Shown: positions 8,873 to 19,023, counted from the first letter of the stretch. The stretch: DNA of 22,207 nt from an uncultured Rivibacter sp. (GCA_946481025.1 CAMLNA010000069.1:1-22207), one strand, 5' to 3'. Notes: generated by a model not told the origin, from the sequence alone. Numbers and translations are program-made.

Positions 8873-10984
8873 CTAGAGCCGGTAGATCAGCTGCAGGTGG
8901 AACGAGCGCCCTGCCATCGGCAGGTCGTTCGGCAGCGCGGCGCCCGGCGCCAGGCTCGGCTCGCGCACGTCGGCGTCGAACAGGTTGCGCACCGAGACAG
9001 CGAAGTCCCAGCCGCGGGCAACGGTCGAGCGCACCGTGAGGTCGGCGGTGGTGTAGTCGCTGATCTTCGGCCGCGTGTCGCCGGCAGCCCGTTCGCGATC
9101 GGCCACGTGCTTGACCTGCCCGCTCAGCAGCCAGCCGCCGGCAAAGCTCCAGTCCGCCCGCGCGAACAGCTGGTGGTGCGGCGCATAGCCCGCGTCGCTG
9201 CCGGTGGTCTCGTCGGTCGAGCACTGGTACGCATAGTGACCCGCCAGGCGCAGCTGCCGGCTCACGTCATGTGTGGCCTCCAGCTCCAGGCCGTGCCCGC
9301 GCTGTGCGCCCACGTTGTTGAAGGTCGCGGTGCCGCCGCCGGTATCGGAGGTGCGGATCAGGTTCTTCGTGTCGTAGCGGAACAGGTTCAGGTTCCACTG
9401 CGTGGCCGGGGTGGCCTGCCAGGCGAAGGCGAGTTCGTAGGTGTTGATGACCTCGGGCTTGAGCGCGGGGTTGCCGCGGTTGACCGGGTTGTTGATGCTG
9501 TGCTGCTCCACGAACGCCGGCGCGCGGAAGGCGCGGCCGTACAGCAGCTTGGCGGTGAGGTCCAGGCTCGCGTCCCATACCAGCGCGAGCCTCGGGTTGG
9601 TGGTGCCGCCGAAGTCGGAGTAGGCGTCGTGGCGAACGCCCCCGGTCAGCGTCCAGTCGCGGGCGAAGCTCCATTCGTCCTGCATGTAGACGTAGCTCAC
9701 CGTGCGCCGGTGCGGCGTGACGAAGGAGTCCTCCACCGGGAACTCGATCACCTCGCCGCCCGGGGTCGGCACGGGCACGGGCACGGAGCCGTTGAAGCTG
9801 AAGTTCTTGAACTCCTGCGTGCGGTACATGTCGAGGTCGTCATGCCCGACGCCGAAGCGCCACTGGTGGCCGCTCCAGCCGCCATAGCTGACCACCGCCG
9901 AGGTGCGCACCTGCCGCTCCCAGGTGTTGGGCGCGCCGAACATGCCGTTGGGGAAGGCCCCGCCGAAAGCGCCGGGCGGGTACAGCCGCAACGGCGTCGG
10001 GAACTTGTTGACGTAGCGGAAGTAGCTGGCCGCAAGGCCCAGCCGCCAATGCGGGGCCAGCTCGATGTCGTTCCATGAGACGTCGACGTTGAGGCGCTCG
10101 CTGCGGCCCTTGCCCACCGGGTCGAGCGCATAGGCCACGCCGGAGCCCGAGCCCACGTCGTCGCGCACCTTGTAGCCGGTACGCAGCCGCAGCTTCTCGA
10201 AGCCCACGTCGAGGCTGGCATCGAGCGCGTCGTAGCCGGTGTTCACCGGCCCGGGGGCCAGGCTGGCACGGGTGCCGAACAGCGGGTCGAGCGCGCTCTG
10301 CGCGTCGGCCTCGACGGTGCGCCGGAAGCCGTCGGTGTGGCCCACCCGCAGGTAGCCGGCCACATCGAGCGCGCCCTGGCGACTGCCGTGCTGCAGCCAG
10401 GCGTTCCAGGTCTCGAACGAGCCGGCATGCGCGCCGAACTCGGTGCCGTCGATGTCGGCGGCCGACTTGGTGACGATGTTGATGACCCCGGCGAACGCGT
10501 CGGCGCCGTAGAGCGCCGAACCGGGGCCGCGGATCACCTCGATGCGCGCGATGTTGGCCACCGGCAGCCCGGCCCAGAGGTTGCCTCGGTTGCCGACGAA
10601 CATGGTGGTCATCGGCACGCCGTTGTGCAGCACCAGCGTCTGTGCGTTGAAGTCGCTGTAGATGCCGCGGATCACGTACAGCGGCGGGTAGGCCGTGCTC
10701 GCACGGCCCACGTGCAGGCCCGGCACGGTGGCCAGCACCTCGTCGAGGTCGGTGGCGCCCATGGCCGCGATGTCCTGCGCGGTGATGACGGTCGCGACCG
10801 CCGGCGCGCGCCGCAGCGGCTGCTGGCTGCCGGTGGCGATGCTGATGGTCGACTTGTCGCCGTAGACGAGCGCCAGCTCCTCTTCCTCGCTGGCGGCAGC
10901 CTGCGCATGCGCCGCGGAGAGCGGCAGCAGCGCGAGCGCGCCGCAGGCCATGCGGAACGAAACCGATGCGAGCTTTCGGTGCAA
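8873..10984 (-). CDS. TonB-dependent outer-membrane receptor
   Basis: Outer-membrane beta-barrel receptor that takes up a scarce ligand (siderophore, cobalamin, haem or similar) using TonB energy. From a TTG start the product is 703 residues, with a signal peptide MHRKLASVSF...LPLSAAHAQA cleaved near residue 27. The plug domain is at about 58-172, including ITAQDIAAMGATDLDEVL and the signature RIEVIRGPGSALYGADAFAG followed by VINIVTK (148-173). A barrel of about 500 residues follows, with YGRAFRAPAFVEQ and NPALKPEVINTYELAF typical of the family. The TTG at 10984 is preferred because AGGGAG lies 6 bases upstream and it gives a compact signal peptide; the far upstream start at 11098 would add 38 non-signal-like residues. 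The final residue is Leu rather than the usual Phe or Trp. The plug is of the BtuB/catecholate-siderophore type, but the ligand cannot be told. Confidence 0.93.
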   Translation of the reverse strand: MHRKLASVSFRMACGALALLPLSAAHAQAAASEEEELALVYGDKSTISIATGSQQPLRRAPAVATVITAQDIAAMGATDLDEVLATVPGLHVGRASTAYPPLYVIRGIYSDFNAQTLVLHNGVPMTTMFVGNRGNLWAGLPVANIARIEVIRGPGSALYGADAFAGVINIVTKSAADIDGTEFGAHAGSFETWNAWLQHGSRQGALDVAGYLRVGHTDGFRRTVEADAQSALDPLFGTRASLAPGPVNTGYDALDASLDVGFEKLRLRTGYKVRDDVGSGSGVAYALDPVGKGRSERLNVDVSWNDIELAPHWRLGLAASYFRYVNKFPTPLRLYPPGAFGGAFPNGMFGAPNTWERQVRTSAVVSYGGWSGHQWRFGVGHDDLDMYRTQEFKNFSFNGSVPVPVPTPGGEVIEFPVEDSFVTPHRRTVSYVYMQDEWSFARDWTLTGGVRHDAYSDFGGTTNPRLALVWDASLDLTAKLLYGRAFRAPAFVEQHSINNPVNRGNPALKPEVINTYELAFAWQATPATQWNLNLFRYDTKNLIRTSDTGGGTATFNNVGAQRGHGLELEATHDVSRQLRLAGHYAYQCSTDETTGSDAGYAPHHQLFARADWSFAGGWLLSGQVKHVADRERAAGDTRPKISDYTTADLTVRSTVARGWDFAVSVRNLFDADVREPSLAPGAALPNDLPMAGRSFHLQLIYRL

Positions 10985-10990
10985 GTGCGT

Positions 10991-10996
10991 CTCCCT
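10991..10996 (-). promoter_or_regulatory. Ribosome binding site deciding a TTG start
   Basis: On the minus strand AGGGAG lies 6 bases before the TTG at 10984. It supports this rare start codon for the TonB-dependent receptor over the in-frame ATG at 10951, which would leave a signal peptide without a basic N-terminal region. Confidence 0.6.
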
Positions 10997-11001
10997 GTTT
11001 T

Positions 11002-11024
11002 CGCAATGCACGCAGGCATTTGCG
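11002..11024. promoter_or_regulatory. Imperfect palindrome upstream of the receptor gene
   Basis: CGCAATGC (11002-11009) and GCATTTGCG (11016-11024) form an imperfect inverted repeat with one extra base in one arm. It lies just upstream of the receptor's ribosome binding site. The position suits an operator, or a hairpin in the leader. It does not resemble a Fur box. Function is an inference. Confidence 0.25.
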
Positions 11025-11078
11025 ACCGCTGCGCATGTTCCACGAGCTGCCGCCAAAGCGCCATCGGTGAAAGCGGAT

Positions 11079-11122
11079 GCGCCGCCGCGCTGTCTCATTG
11101 TCGAGACAGTGCACGGCGGCGC
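11079..11122. terminator. Long GC-rich hairpin between the SGNH hydrolase and TonB-receptor genes
   Basis: Outer arms GCGCCGCCG (11079-11087) and CGGCGGCGC (11114-11122) enclose a small internal loop. Inner arms CTGTCTC (11090-11096) and GAGACAG (11103-11109) close a 6-base loop. The 16 paired bases lie 12 bp after the SGNH gene stop. It probably ends or attenuates that transcript before the receptor gene, although no T tract follows. The inner palindrome could also be a protein-binding site. Confidence 0.5.
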
Positions 11123-11134
11123 GATGCGCGCCTG

Positions 11135-11974
11135 TCAGGGTCGTGCTGCGGCGTCGCGGCGCAGGAGCTCATGCACCAGCACGCGCGCGGCGCTGCGTAC
11201 GCTGGCGCCGTCGGGGTGGATGCCGTCGCCGCCATGCCTGAAGCCCTGCCAGATGTCGAGCACCACGGCCCCGCCCAGTTCGGCGCGAAGCCGGCTGCGC
11301 ACCAGCTCGCGCAGGTGGCGGTAGTCGCTTTCGCCGATCACCCAGGCCAGGCCGAAGGTGTCCCGGAACAGCGGCAGGTCGAGGTCGTGGTAGCGCGGAT
11401 GCACGTCGAACACCGGCGTGAGTCCCCTGGACAACGCCAGCCGCCCCACTGCCACGAGGCGGTCGGCGACCGCGTTCAGCTGCGCCGGCGTGCAAGGCAT
11501 CGCCTGCGCCTGCGGAATGCCGAACGAGTCGGCGTGCAGGCAGTCGTTGGGCGTGGTGATGACGACGTAGCGCGCGTTGTAGGTCGAGAACGAAGGCGGC
11601 AGCGCGACGCGCGCGAGTGCGCGCTCGAGCTGTGTCTGGTAGCCGTCCCAGCCCGCGGGTCCGCAGGTGGTTGCGCCCGGCGCGCAGAACGGGCGCGCGA
11701 AGGTGGTCGCCCCGCCTTGCCCTTCATTGATGACGAAGCCCGGAAGCGGGTCAGTGCGGGTGAGTGCCTGCCCCAGGCTCAGGTAGCTGCCGAAACCGAC
11801 CGAAATGCCGCCCAGCGGTGCCGTGCCGTTGTTGAACGGGGTCTTGCCCTCGGCATACGACCCGCCGATCACCAGCAGCGGTAGTTGCGACGGACGGCTC
11901 GCCGGGTCCTTGGCCACGGCCCATGGAAAGCAAACAGCGGCGAGGGCCGGGACGATCCACTTCTTCAGGTTCAT
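11135..11974 (-). CDS. Secreted SGNH/GDSL-family hydrolase
   Basis: A 279-residue predicted periplasmic or secreted esterase-like protein. The N-terminal signal peptide is MNLKKWIVPALAAVCFPWAVA, with cleavage near residue 21. SGNH blocks are present in order: block I VIGGSYAEG with nucleophile candidate Ser39 (GGS instead of GDS), block II NEGQGGATT (83-91), block III TTPND with Asn143, and block V DGIHPDG with Asp250 and His253. Four cysteines (97, 104, 145, 161) may form disulfides outside the cytoplasm. The ATG at 11974 has GGAG about 10 bases upstream. It precedes the TonB-receptor gene on the same strand, after a hairpin, and is divergent from the binding-protein gene. The substrate is unknown; an ester or acetyl group on the ligand taken up nearby, or on a glycan, is possible. 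Confidence 0.8.
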   Translation of the reverse strand: MNLKKWIVPALAAVCFPWAVAKDPASRPSQLPLLVIGGSYAEGKTPFNNGTAPLGGISVGFGSYLSLGQALTRTDPLPGFVINEGQGGATTFARPFCAPGATTCGPAGWDGYQTQLERALARVALPPSFSTYNARYVVITTPNDCLHADSFGIPQAQAMPCTPAQLNAVADRLVAVGRLALSRGLTPVFDVHPRYHDLDLPLFRDTFGLAWVIGESDYRHLRELVRSRLRAELGGAVVLDIWQGFRHGGDGIHPDGASVRSAARVLVHELLRRDAAARP

Positions 11975-12132
11975 GTGAAAGAGACTCCGTTTGTTGATTC
12001 ATCTTCTTGCTGCGCCCGGCGACCGCGGGGGGCCGGCCGGATGCAGCCCGGACGCATGTTTTCGGCAGGCGGCCACCGTGCTGTAGGCCCGCCATGCCCG
12101 ATGCCTCCCGGGCAGACTTCTATCACCGCGCG

Positions 12133-12148
12133 GCAGGCCGCCGCCTGC
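12133..12148. repeat. Short perfect hairpin in the divergent intergenic region
   Basis: GCAGGC (12133-12138) pairs with GCCTGC (12143-12148) around a 4-base loop. It sits between the SGNH hydrolase and binding-protein starts, just before a TACACT hexamer (12160-12165) that could be a -10 element for the plus-strand genes. No good -35 is seen. The rest of this 276-bp gap shows nothing recognisable. Confidence 0.3.
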
Positions 12149-12250
12149 GGGGCCGCGGCTACACTCGACGGCCAATCGCGACAGGGGATGAAAGGGAGCC
12201 GCTGTTTGAACTGGGCTGGGTGCGACGCGCGACGCCGGCTGAGGTGGACG

Positions 12251-13186
12251 ATGCAAGCCGGTGCCTGCATCGCGCTGGCGCTATGGATGGCGCCTGCAGC
12301 CTTGCATGCAGCCGAGCGGAGCCGTGTGGTCGCGGTCGTCTACCCCGAGATCGGCGAGCCGTTCCGCAGCGTCTTCGCGCAGATCATCGGCGGCATCGAG
12401 GAGCAGGCCCCCGACCGCGTGCAGGGCTTTGCCGTCACGGCGACCTCCGACCCGCAGGCGTTCGCCAGCGAACTGCAGCGCCGCGACATCCGCGTCGTCA
12501 TCGCGCTGGGCCGCCATGGCCTGCGCATGACCTCGGCGCTGCCGCCGGGCACCGGCGTGGTGGTGGGCGGGGTGCTGTCGGCGCCGGAGCCGGTGGGCCG
12601 CGACGTGCTCGTCCACACGCTGGCGCCCGACCCCGGGCTGCTGTTCGCGAAGCTGCGCCAGCTGGTGCCCGCCGCCCGGCGCGTCAACGTGGTCTACGAC
12701 CCCCGCCACAACGAATGGCTGATGCGCCGCGCCCGCGAGGCGGCGCGCCAGCATGGCCTGGAACTGCTGGCTCACGAGGTCGGCGATGCAGCCAGCGCGC
12801 TGCGGCAGTACGAGCGCATCGTCGCCGCGGCCGATGCAAGACGCGACGCGCTGTGGCTGCCGCACGATGCCACCACCGTGGACGACGACACCATCCTGCC
12901 GTTCGTGCTGCGCCAGGCGTGGAACCGGGACCTGCCGGTGTTCTCGAGCAACGTGGCGCACGTGAAGCGCGGTGCGCTGTTCGCGCTGTACCCGGACAAC
13001 GCCGAGCTCGGCCGCACGCTTGCGCTGGCGGCCACCCGCTACCTCGCGGGCAACCGGCACGGGACCGACGGCGTGCAGCCCCTGCGCGAAATGCGCAGCG
13101 CGATCAACACCCGCACCGCCGCCCACCTGGGGCTCGCCATCGACGCCCGGCCGGCGGGCTACGACCTCGTCTTCCCAACGCCATGA
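12251..13186 (+). CDS. Periplasmic ABC-type substrate-binding protein (COG2984-like)
   Basis: A 311-residue exported protein resembling ABC transporter substrate-binding proteins of the COG2984/PF04392 type, which have a two-lobed periplasmic-binding fold. The start [20 protein letters not shown] reads as a signal peptide. The mature part has [20 protein letters not shown], then the [13 protein letters not shown] segment, [14 protein letters not shown] and a C-terminal [20 protein letters not shown], the usual ending of this group. GAGG lies 6 bases before the ATG at 12251. An in-frame ATG at 12188 would add a basic stretch (CDARRRLRW) and is a real alternative. No permease or ATPase genes are adjacent. 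The gene is only 19 bp from the histidine kinase gene, so it more likely presents a ligand to the kinase than serves a transporter; that role is inferred. Confidence 0.75.
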   Translation: MQAGACIALALWMAPAALHAAERSRVVAVVYPEIGEPFRSVFAQIIGGIEEQAPDRVQGFAVTATSDPQAFASELQRRDIRVVIALGRHGLRMTSALPPGTGVVVGGVLSAPEPVGRDVLVHTLAPDPGLLFAKLRQLVPAARRVNVVYDPRHNEWLMRRAREAARQHGLELLAHEVGDAASALRQYERIVAAADARRDALWLPHDATTVDDDTILPFVLRQAWNRDLPVFSSNVAHVKRGALFALYPDNAELGRTLALAATRYLAGNRHGTDGVQPLREMRSAINTRTAAHLGLAIDARPAGYDLVFPTP

Positions 13187-13205
13187 GCCAAGGATTCATC
13201 GCCCC

Positions 13206-15269
<2,064 letters not shown>

Positions 15270-15276
15270 CTGCGAA

Positions 15277-15318
15277 GCCCCGGCCGGCGAAAAAAAGCCG
15301 GGGCGGCGCCCCGGCTTT
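15277..15318 (-). terminator. Terminator with three mutually complementary arms between convergent genes
   Basis: AAAGCCGGGGC (15294-15304) and GCCCCGGCTTT (15308-15318) form an 11-bp stem with a GGC loop. Read on the minus strand, this is followed by a run of seven T residues (15290-15296, partly within the stem), a classic rho-independent terminator for the chitin-degrading gene that stops at 15344. A third arm, GCCCCGGC at 15277-15284, can instead pair with GCCGGGGC (15297-15304). On the plus strand this offers an alternative hairpin just after the kinase stop at 15269. Confidence 0.8.
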
Positions 15319-15343
15319 CAGGCTCCCAACGCGTCGTCGTCGA

Positions 15344-17455
15344 TCAGCGGAAGTCCGCCGACTGCAGCGCCGGGTCGTCGGTCAGGCCGAACGAATGGGC
15401 CACCCGCCTGCCGATGGTGCCGGGCGAGGCCAGCGCGGCGCTGCCGCAGCTGCCGCTGGCCGGCTTCAGGATGGACCACAGCATCGCGCCGTCGCGCGGG
15501 TTCTCGACCGGCGAGGTCGCCAGCACGGCGCCGGTGTAGCGCTCCACCGAGTACGGCAGGTTGAGGTTGTTGTTGTACTGGTCCTGCAGGATCACCGAGC
15601 CCGTGCATTGCGCGTCGGCGTTGTTGACCACCAGTTGAGCGCCGGCCCAGCCTTCCGGGGCGGGCTGCAGGCCGACCGAGACGATGGTGCGGGCTGGGAA
15701 CAGCGCACGGTACTGCTGGTAGGCCACCACGCCGTCGTAGTGCTCGAAGCGGGCGTCGTAGGTCATGATGTTGACCAGGTCGAACATGCCGGCCACCGCC
15801 GGGTAGCGCATCTTCAGCAGCCGCTCGCGACCGGCCGCACCACCCCAGTACGACACCTTGCCCGCGCAGGCCGGATCGGCGCTGGTGGCTGCCGTGCAGT
15901 CGGCGCCGGTGGACCAGGCGGCCAGCGAGAGGGTGCGGCCGCCGCCGGCGAGGTTGACTGCGTTGCGCAGCGCCTTCGTCACGTTGGCCAGCGTCTCCAT
16001 GTTCTCGAGCTCGTAGTCGTTGTCGAGCCCGTCGAAGCCGAGGTCGCGCTGGATCTGCGCCAGGGCATTGGTGATCGGCCCGCCGCCGGCCGCGCCTTCG
16101 GCCGCCAGCGCGCCCCAGTTGTTGTAGGTGGCCCCGCCCACCGCCAGGATCACCTTGATGTTGCGCTGGTGCAGCACGTCGATCGCGGCCTTGATGTCCT
16201 GCGGCGTGGCGGTGAAGTTGAGGCCGGTGCCCGACCAGCTGTTGGCGGCCAGGCCTGCCCACGAGAAATCGGGTTGGGCGAACGACGCCATCACGTGGGT
16301 GTAGTTGGCCGGGATGCGGGCGAACTTGCTCTCGCGGAACACCTGGTTGGCCGTCTTGCCGGCGGCGCTGAACCAGCTGTCGCTCCAGCTCGGGTAGTAG
16401 CCCACGTAGACACGCCTGTCCTGCACCGCCTTCAGCGCAGCGGGGTCGGTGAGCGTGCCGCCGGGTGATGGCGTGGGCGCGGGGGTGGGAGCCGGCGTGG
16501 GCGCGGGCGTCGGGGCCGGTGTGGGAGCCGGCGTCGGGGCGGGCGTCGGCGCTGGCGTGGGCGCCGGCGTGGGCGACGGGTTGCCCGCGGCGAGCTTCCA
16601 CAACGTCGGCGTGGCGTCCGGCGTCCAGCCGGCGCCCACCCAGGCGGTGTGAGCCTGGATGCATTCGTAGACCTTGCCGCCGTAGGTCACCCGCTGGCCG
16701 ACCGAGTAGCTCGTGCCTTCCTTCCAGGCCGGCGCGCCGGGCTGCGGGGCCGGCGTCGGGCCGGGGGTGGGCGCCGGTGTCGGTGCGGGCGTGGGTGCCG
16801 GGGTCGGCGCAGGCGTCGGCGTGGTGCTGGTGCCGCCGACGACCACGTCGCTGCACGAGTAGAACGCCTCGGGGCTGTCGGCCCGCTGCCATACCATGTA
16901 GATCACGTGGCGGCCGCTGCGGTCGCCCGGCACGCGCACGTTGAGGTTGTACTTGCGGTCGGAGGTGAGCGGCACGCCGGGGATGCTGGCGATCTTGTCG
17001 AGCTGGCTCCAGGCGATGGGTGCACCCGGGTTCCAGCCGTTGCGCGTCATGTAGACGTCGAAATAGCGGGTGGAGTGCGCGGCGGTGGCGCGGTAGCGCA
17101 TGTTGAGGATGCCGCCGTTGGCCGCCGGGTTGATGGTGGTGGCGGGCCAGTCGCCGCGCGCCTGCGAGAAGCCCACGTACTTGTCCCGGCCGCCCGAGCA
17201 GAGCATGCCGTCGCGCACCACCGCGGGGTGGTTGCCGTTGGCCTGGCCCTGGTTCACCTCGTTCCAGTCGTAGAACGGCTGCGTGCCGCCCATGTTCCTG
17301 GCGGCGATGCAGGCGGCCGAACGCGGGTTCTCCGGCCCCTCGAGGAAGCAGCCGTACACGCGATCGACCGGAAACTCCATCGCGCCGTGCGCGAACGCCC
17401 CTGAACATGCCCCCCAGGCCGCCATCGAGACGGCGGTCAAACGACCCAGCTTCAT
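15344..17455 (-). CDS. Secreted AA10 LPMO-CBM5/12-GH18 chitinase fusion
   Basis: A 703-residue exported enzyme for crystalline chitin. The signal peptide (1-22) ends AFA, leaving His23 as the mature N-terminus, as needed for the copper histidine brace of AA10 lytic polysaccharide monooxygenases. The second brace histidine is probably His127 ([10 protein letters not shown]), and Phe198 (EAFYSCSD) fits the axial aromatic. A Thr-Pro-Ala-Pro linker (212-240) leads to a chitin-binding module at 243-288 ([18 protein letters not shown], then [10 protein letters not shown]). A second linker (292-332) precedes a GH18 domain (about 347-660) with the catalytic signature DGLDNDYE at 475-482 (Glu482 the acid) and MTYDARF at 565-571. 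The ATG at 17455 has GAGGA 8 bases upstream. It is likely a monocistron. The monooxygenase would cut crystal surfaces by oxidation and the chitinase would process the freed chains. Confidence 0.95.
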   Translation of the reverse strand: MKLGRLTAVSMAAWGACSGAFAHGAMEFPVDRVYGCFLEGPENPRSAACIAARNMGGTQPFYDWNEVNQGQANGNHPAVVRDGMLCSGGRDKYVGFSQARGDWPATTINPAANGGILNMRYRATAAHSTRYFDVYMTRNGWNPGAPIAWSQLDKIASIPGVPLTSDRKYNLNVRVPGDRSGRHVIYMVWQRADSPEAFYSCSDVVVGGTSTTPTPAPTPAPTPAPTPAPTPGPTPAPQPGAPAWKEGTSYSVGQRVTYGGKVYECIQAHTAWVGAGWTPDATPTLWKLAAGNPSPTPAPTPAPTPAPTPAPTPAPTPAPTPAPTPAPTPSPGGTLTDPAALKAVQDRRVYVGYYPSWSDSWFSAAGKTANQVFRESKFARIPANYTHVMASFAQPDFSWAGLAANSWSGTGLNFTATPQDIKAAIDVLHQRNIKVILAVGGATYNNWGALAAEGAAGGGPITNALAQIQRDLGFDGLDNDYELENMETLANVTKALRNAVNLAGGGRTLSLAAWSTGADCTAATSADPACAGKVSYWGGAAGRERLLKMRYPAVAGMFDLVNIMTYDARFEHYDGVVAYQQYRALFPARTIVSVGLQPAPEGWAGAQLVVNNADAQCTGSVILQDQYNNNLNLPYSVERYTGAVLATSPVENPRDGAMLWSILKPASGSCGSAALASPGTIGRRVAHSFGLTDDPALQSADFR
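16460..16582 (-). repeat. Tandem repeat encoding the second Thr-Pro-Ala-Pro linker
   Basis: An imperfect 12-bp tandem repeat (units such as GTGGGCGCCGGC and GTCGGGGCGGGC on the plus strand) encodes about nine TPAP units, residues 292-332, between the chitin-binding and GH18 modules. Synonymous third-base variation breaks exact identity between units. Confidence 0.85.
16736..16822 (-). repeat. Tandem repeat encoding the first Thr-Pro-Ala-Pro linker
   Basis: The same imperfect 12-bp repeat type encodes residues 212-240, between the LPMO and chitin-binding modules. One unit has changed to TPGP and another to APQP. Its similarity to the second linker repeat makes slippage or recombination between the two plausible. 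Confidence 0.8.
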
Positions 17456-17481
17456 AGGTTGGTCCTCACTGAATGACTTCT

Positions 17482-17515
17482 CGACACATCGCAGCGTGTC
17501 GGGCCGCGACGGCCC
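17482..17515 (-). promoter_or_regulatory. Two adjacent hairpins in the leader of the chitinase mRNA
   Basis: GGGCCG (17501-17506) pairs with CGGCCC (17510-17515) around a 3-base loop. CGACAC (17482-17487) pairs with GTGTCG (17496-17501). They share base 17501, so they would stack or compete. They lie between the start codon at 17455 and the putative promoter. A role in mRNA stability or translation control is inferred only. Confidence 0.35.
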
Positions 17516-17562
17516 GCCATGGGCCGCCAAGCTCCGGGCAACGGCACCCCGAAGGCGGGCGC

Positions 17563-17591
17563 AGTCTAGTGAGGGGGAACGGGCGTTCGAA
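17563..17591 (-). promoter_or_regulatory. Weak candidate promoter for the chitinase gene
   Basis: On the minus strand TTCGAA (17586-17591) and TAGACT (17563-17568) are 17 bases apart, matching 3 of 6 and 4 of 6 positions of the sigma-70 consensus. A promoter this weak would fit a gene that needs an activator. Confidence 0.25.
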
Positions 17592-17650
17592 TGCCTTGTG
17601 TACGTCGACGCCAACTTGTTACGAGCTGGAGCCTATTGCAACAATTCCGG

Positions 17651-17730
17651 TACCAAGTGGTATGCAACGGCTGCACGCCAGAATGCGGCCCTCCAGAGAG
17701 GAAACGGCCGGGCCGACGGGCTGCATACCA
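17651..17730. promoter_or_regulatory. Inverted repeats upstream of the chitinase gene and downstream of mscS
   Basis: TGGTATGCA (17658-17666) and TGCATACCA (17722-17730) form a 9-bp inverted repeat 55 bp apart. The first arm overlaps a compact palindrome, TACCA-AG-TGGTA (17651-17662). This region lies between the mscS stop and the putative chitinase promoter. It could be an operator pair or the base of a large hairpin ending mscS transcription. Confidence 0.35.
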
Positions 17731-17736
17731 GTTGAA

Positions 17737-19023
17737 TCAGGCCCCAGGCACTGAAACATTGCGAAGCACCCGCTGGGGATACGGGATCTCGATCCCTTCG
17801 GTTTCGAGCGTGCGCAGGATCGCCAGGTTGACCTCCGAGCGGGCGCTCGACAGGCCGTTTTCGGGGTCCCGGATCCAGAACCACACGGTGAGCTCCAGCC
17901 CGCTTTCGGCAAAGGCGGTGAGGTGCACCGAAGGCCCAGGATCGGGCATCACGCGCTGCACCCTGCCGATCTCGGCCAGCAGCTTCTGGCTGATGGCCGG
18001 CACGTCGGTGCCGTAGGCCACCTGCACGGTGGTCGACAGCATCAGCGACGAGTCGGCCAGCGAGGCGTTCTCGATGCGCTGCGTGATGAGCAGCTCGTTG
18101 GGCACGATGGACTCGCGCCCGTTGGCCGCCCGCACCACGGTGTAGCGCGTGTTGATGTCGGTGATGCGGCCCTCGAAGTTGTCGACCTTCACCAGGTCGC
18201 CGATGCGCAGCGAGCGCTCGGCCAGGATCACGAAGCCGCTCACGTAGTTGGAGGCGAGTTTCTGGAGGCCGAAGCCCAGGCCCACGCCCACGGCGCCGCC
18301 CAGCACGCTCAGCGCCGTGAGGTCGATGCCGGCGGCCGACAGTGCGACGAGCAGGCCCACGAAGAGCAGCAGCGCACGGGTGGCGTTGGCCGCGATCTTG
18401 CGCAGCGAGAGGTTGTCGGTGGCGCCCTTGAGCAGCTGCGCCTCGATGGCCGCGGAAATCCACAGCGACACCACCAGCACGACGATGGCGCTCAGCGAGC
18501 CCTCGATGAGATTGCGCAGCGAGATGCGCGTGGCGCCCATCTTCCAGCTGATGCCGTCGAGTTCGGCCATCACGAGCGGCAGCACGCCGGTCAGCCACAG
18601 CACCACGGTGATCCAGGCGAGCCACGACACGCTGCGCTCGACCACCCGCATCACCTTGGAGCCGGGGAAGGCCGCGGTCAGCACGCGCACCACCAGGCGG
18701 ATGACCAGCAGCGACAGCAGGATCGGCATGGCCAGCCTGAACACCGCGATGGGCACGATGCCGTGCAGCATGCGGCTGGCCACGAAGGCGAGCACGAAGG
18801 CCAGCACGGGAAACAGCACGCCCCCCACGACGCCTTCTCCGAACCACACCGAACCCGGCTTGGGATTCGGCCCGCGCAGCAGCCGCACGATGGCCCAGGC
18901 GGCGCCCAGGCAGCCGGCCAGCACGGCCAGCTCGATGAACGCGGTGGGCTGGGTCAGCGAGTCGAGCAGGCGGCTGAGTTCCTGCGGGCTCAGGTGGGGG
19001 GTATCGACGGTGGAGGCGGACAT
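17737..19023 (-). CDS. Mechanosensitive ion channel, MscS family
   Basis: Inner-membrane channel that opens under membrane tension and releases solutes during osmotic downshock. The 428-residue product is longer than E. coli MscS (286). Several hydrophobic helices precede the conserved core, at about 28-48, 65-85, 92-116, 132-152, 175-195 and 213-233. The pore-lining helix and family signature GGAVGVGLGFGLQKLASNYV followed by SGFVILAERSLRIGD (242-276) are clear. The cytoplasmic beta domain follows (277-330), including VDNFEGRITDINTRYT. The last part (about 335-428) is the alpha-beta vestibule. The ATG at 19023 has no strong ribosome binding site. It follows the deacetylase-like gene on the same strand after 90 bp and may be co-transcribed. 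Confidence 0.93.
   Translation of the reverse strand: MSASTVDTPHLSPQELSRLLDSLTQPTAFIELAVLAGCLGAAWAIVRLLRGPNPKPGSVWFGEGVVGGVLFPVLAFVLAFVASRMLHGIVPIAVFRLAMPILLSLLVIRLVVRVLTAAFPGSKVMRVVERSVSWLAWITVVLWLTGVLPLVMAELDGISWKMGATRISLRNLIEGSLSAIVVLVVSLWISAAIEAQLLKGATDNLSLRKIAANATRALLLFVGLLVALSAAGIDLTALSVLGGAVGVGLGFGLQKLASNYVSGFVILAERSLRIGDLVKVDNFEGRITDINTRYTVVRAANGRESIVPNELLITQRIENASLADSSLMLSTTVQVAYGTDVPAISQKLLAEIGRVQRVMPDPGPSVHLTAFAESGLELTVWFWIRDPENGLSSARSEVNLAILRTLETEGIEIPYPQRVLRNVSVPGA

Noticed and set aside
10985..11098. N-terminal extension of the TonB receptor from a start at 11098
   Set aside because: The added 38 residues are not signal-like, and they would bury the true signal peptide. The extension also crosses the hairpin and candidate operator. 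TTG at 10984 with AGGGAG is better.
16460..16822. Tandem repeats considered as a CRISPR or satellite array
   Set aside because: The period is 12 bp and in frame with a Thr-Pro-Ala-Pro linker inside a coding sequence. There are no spacers.
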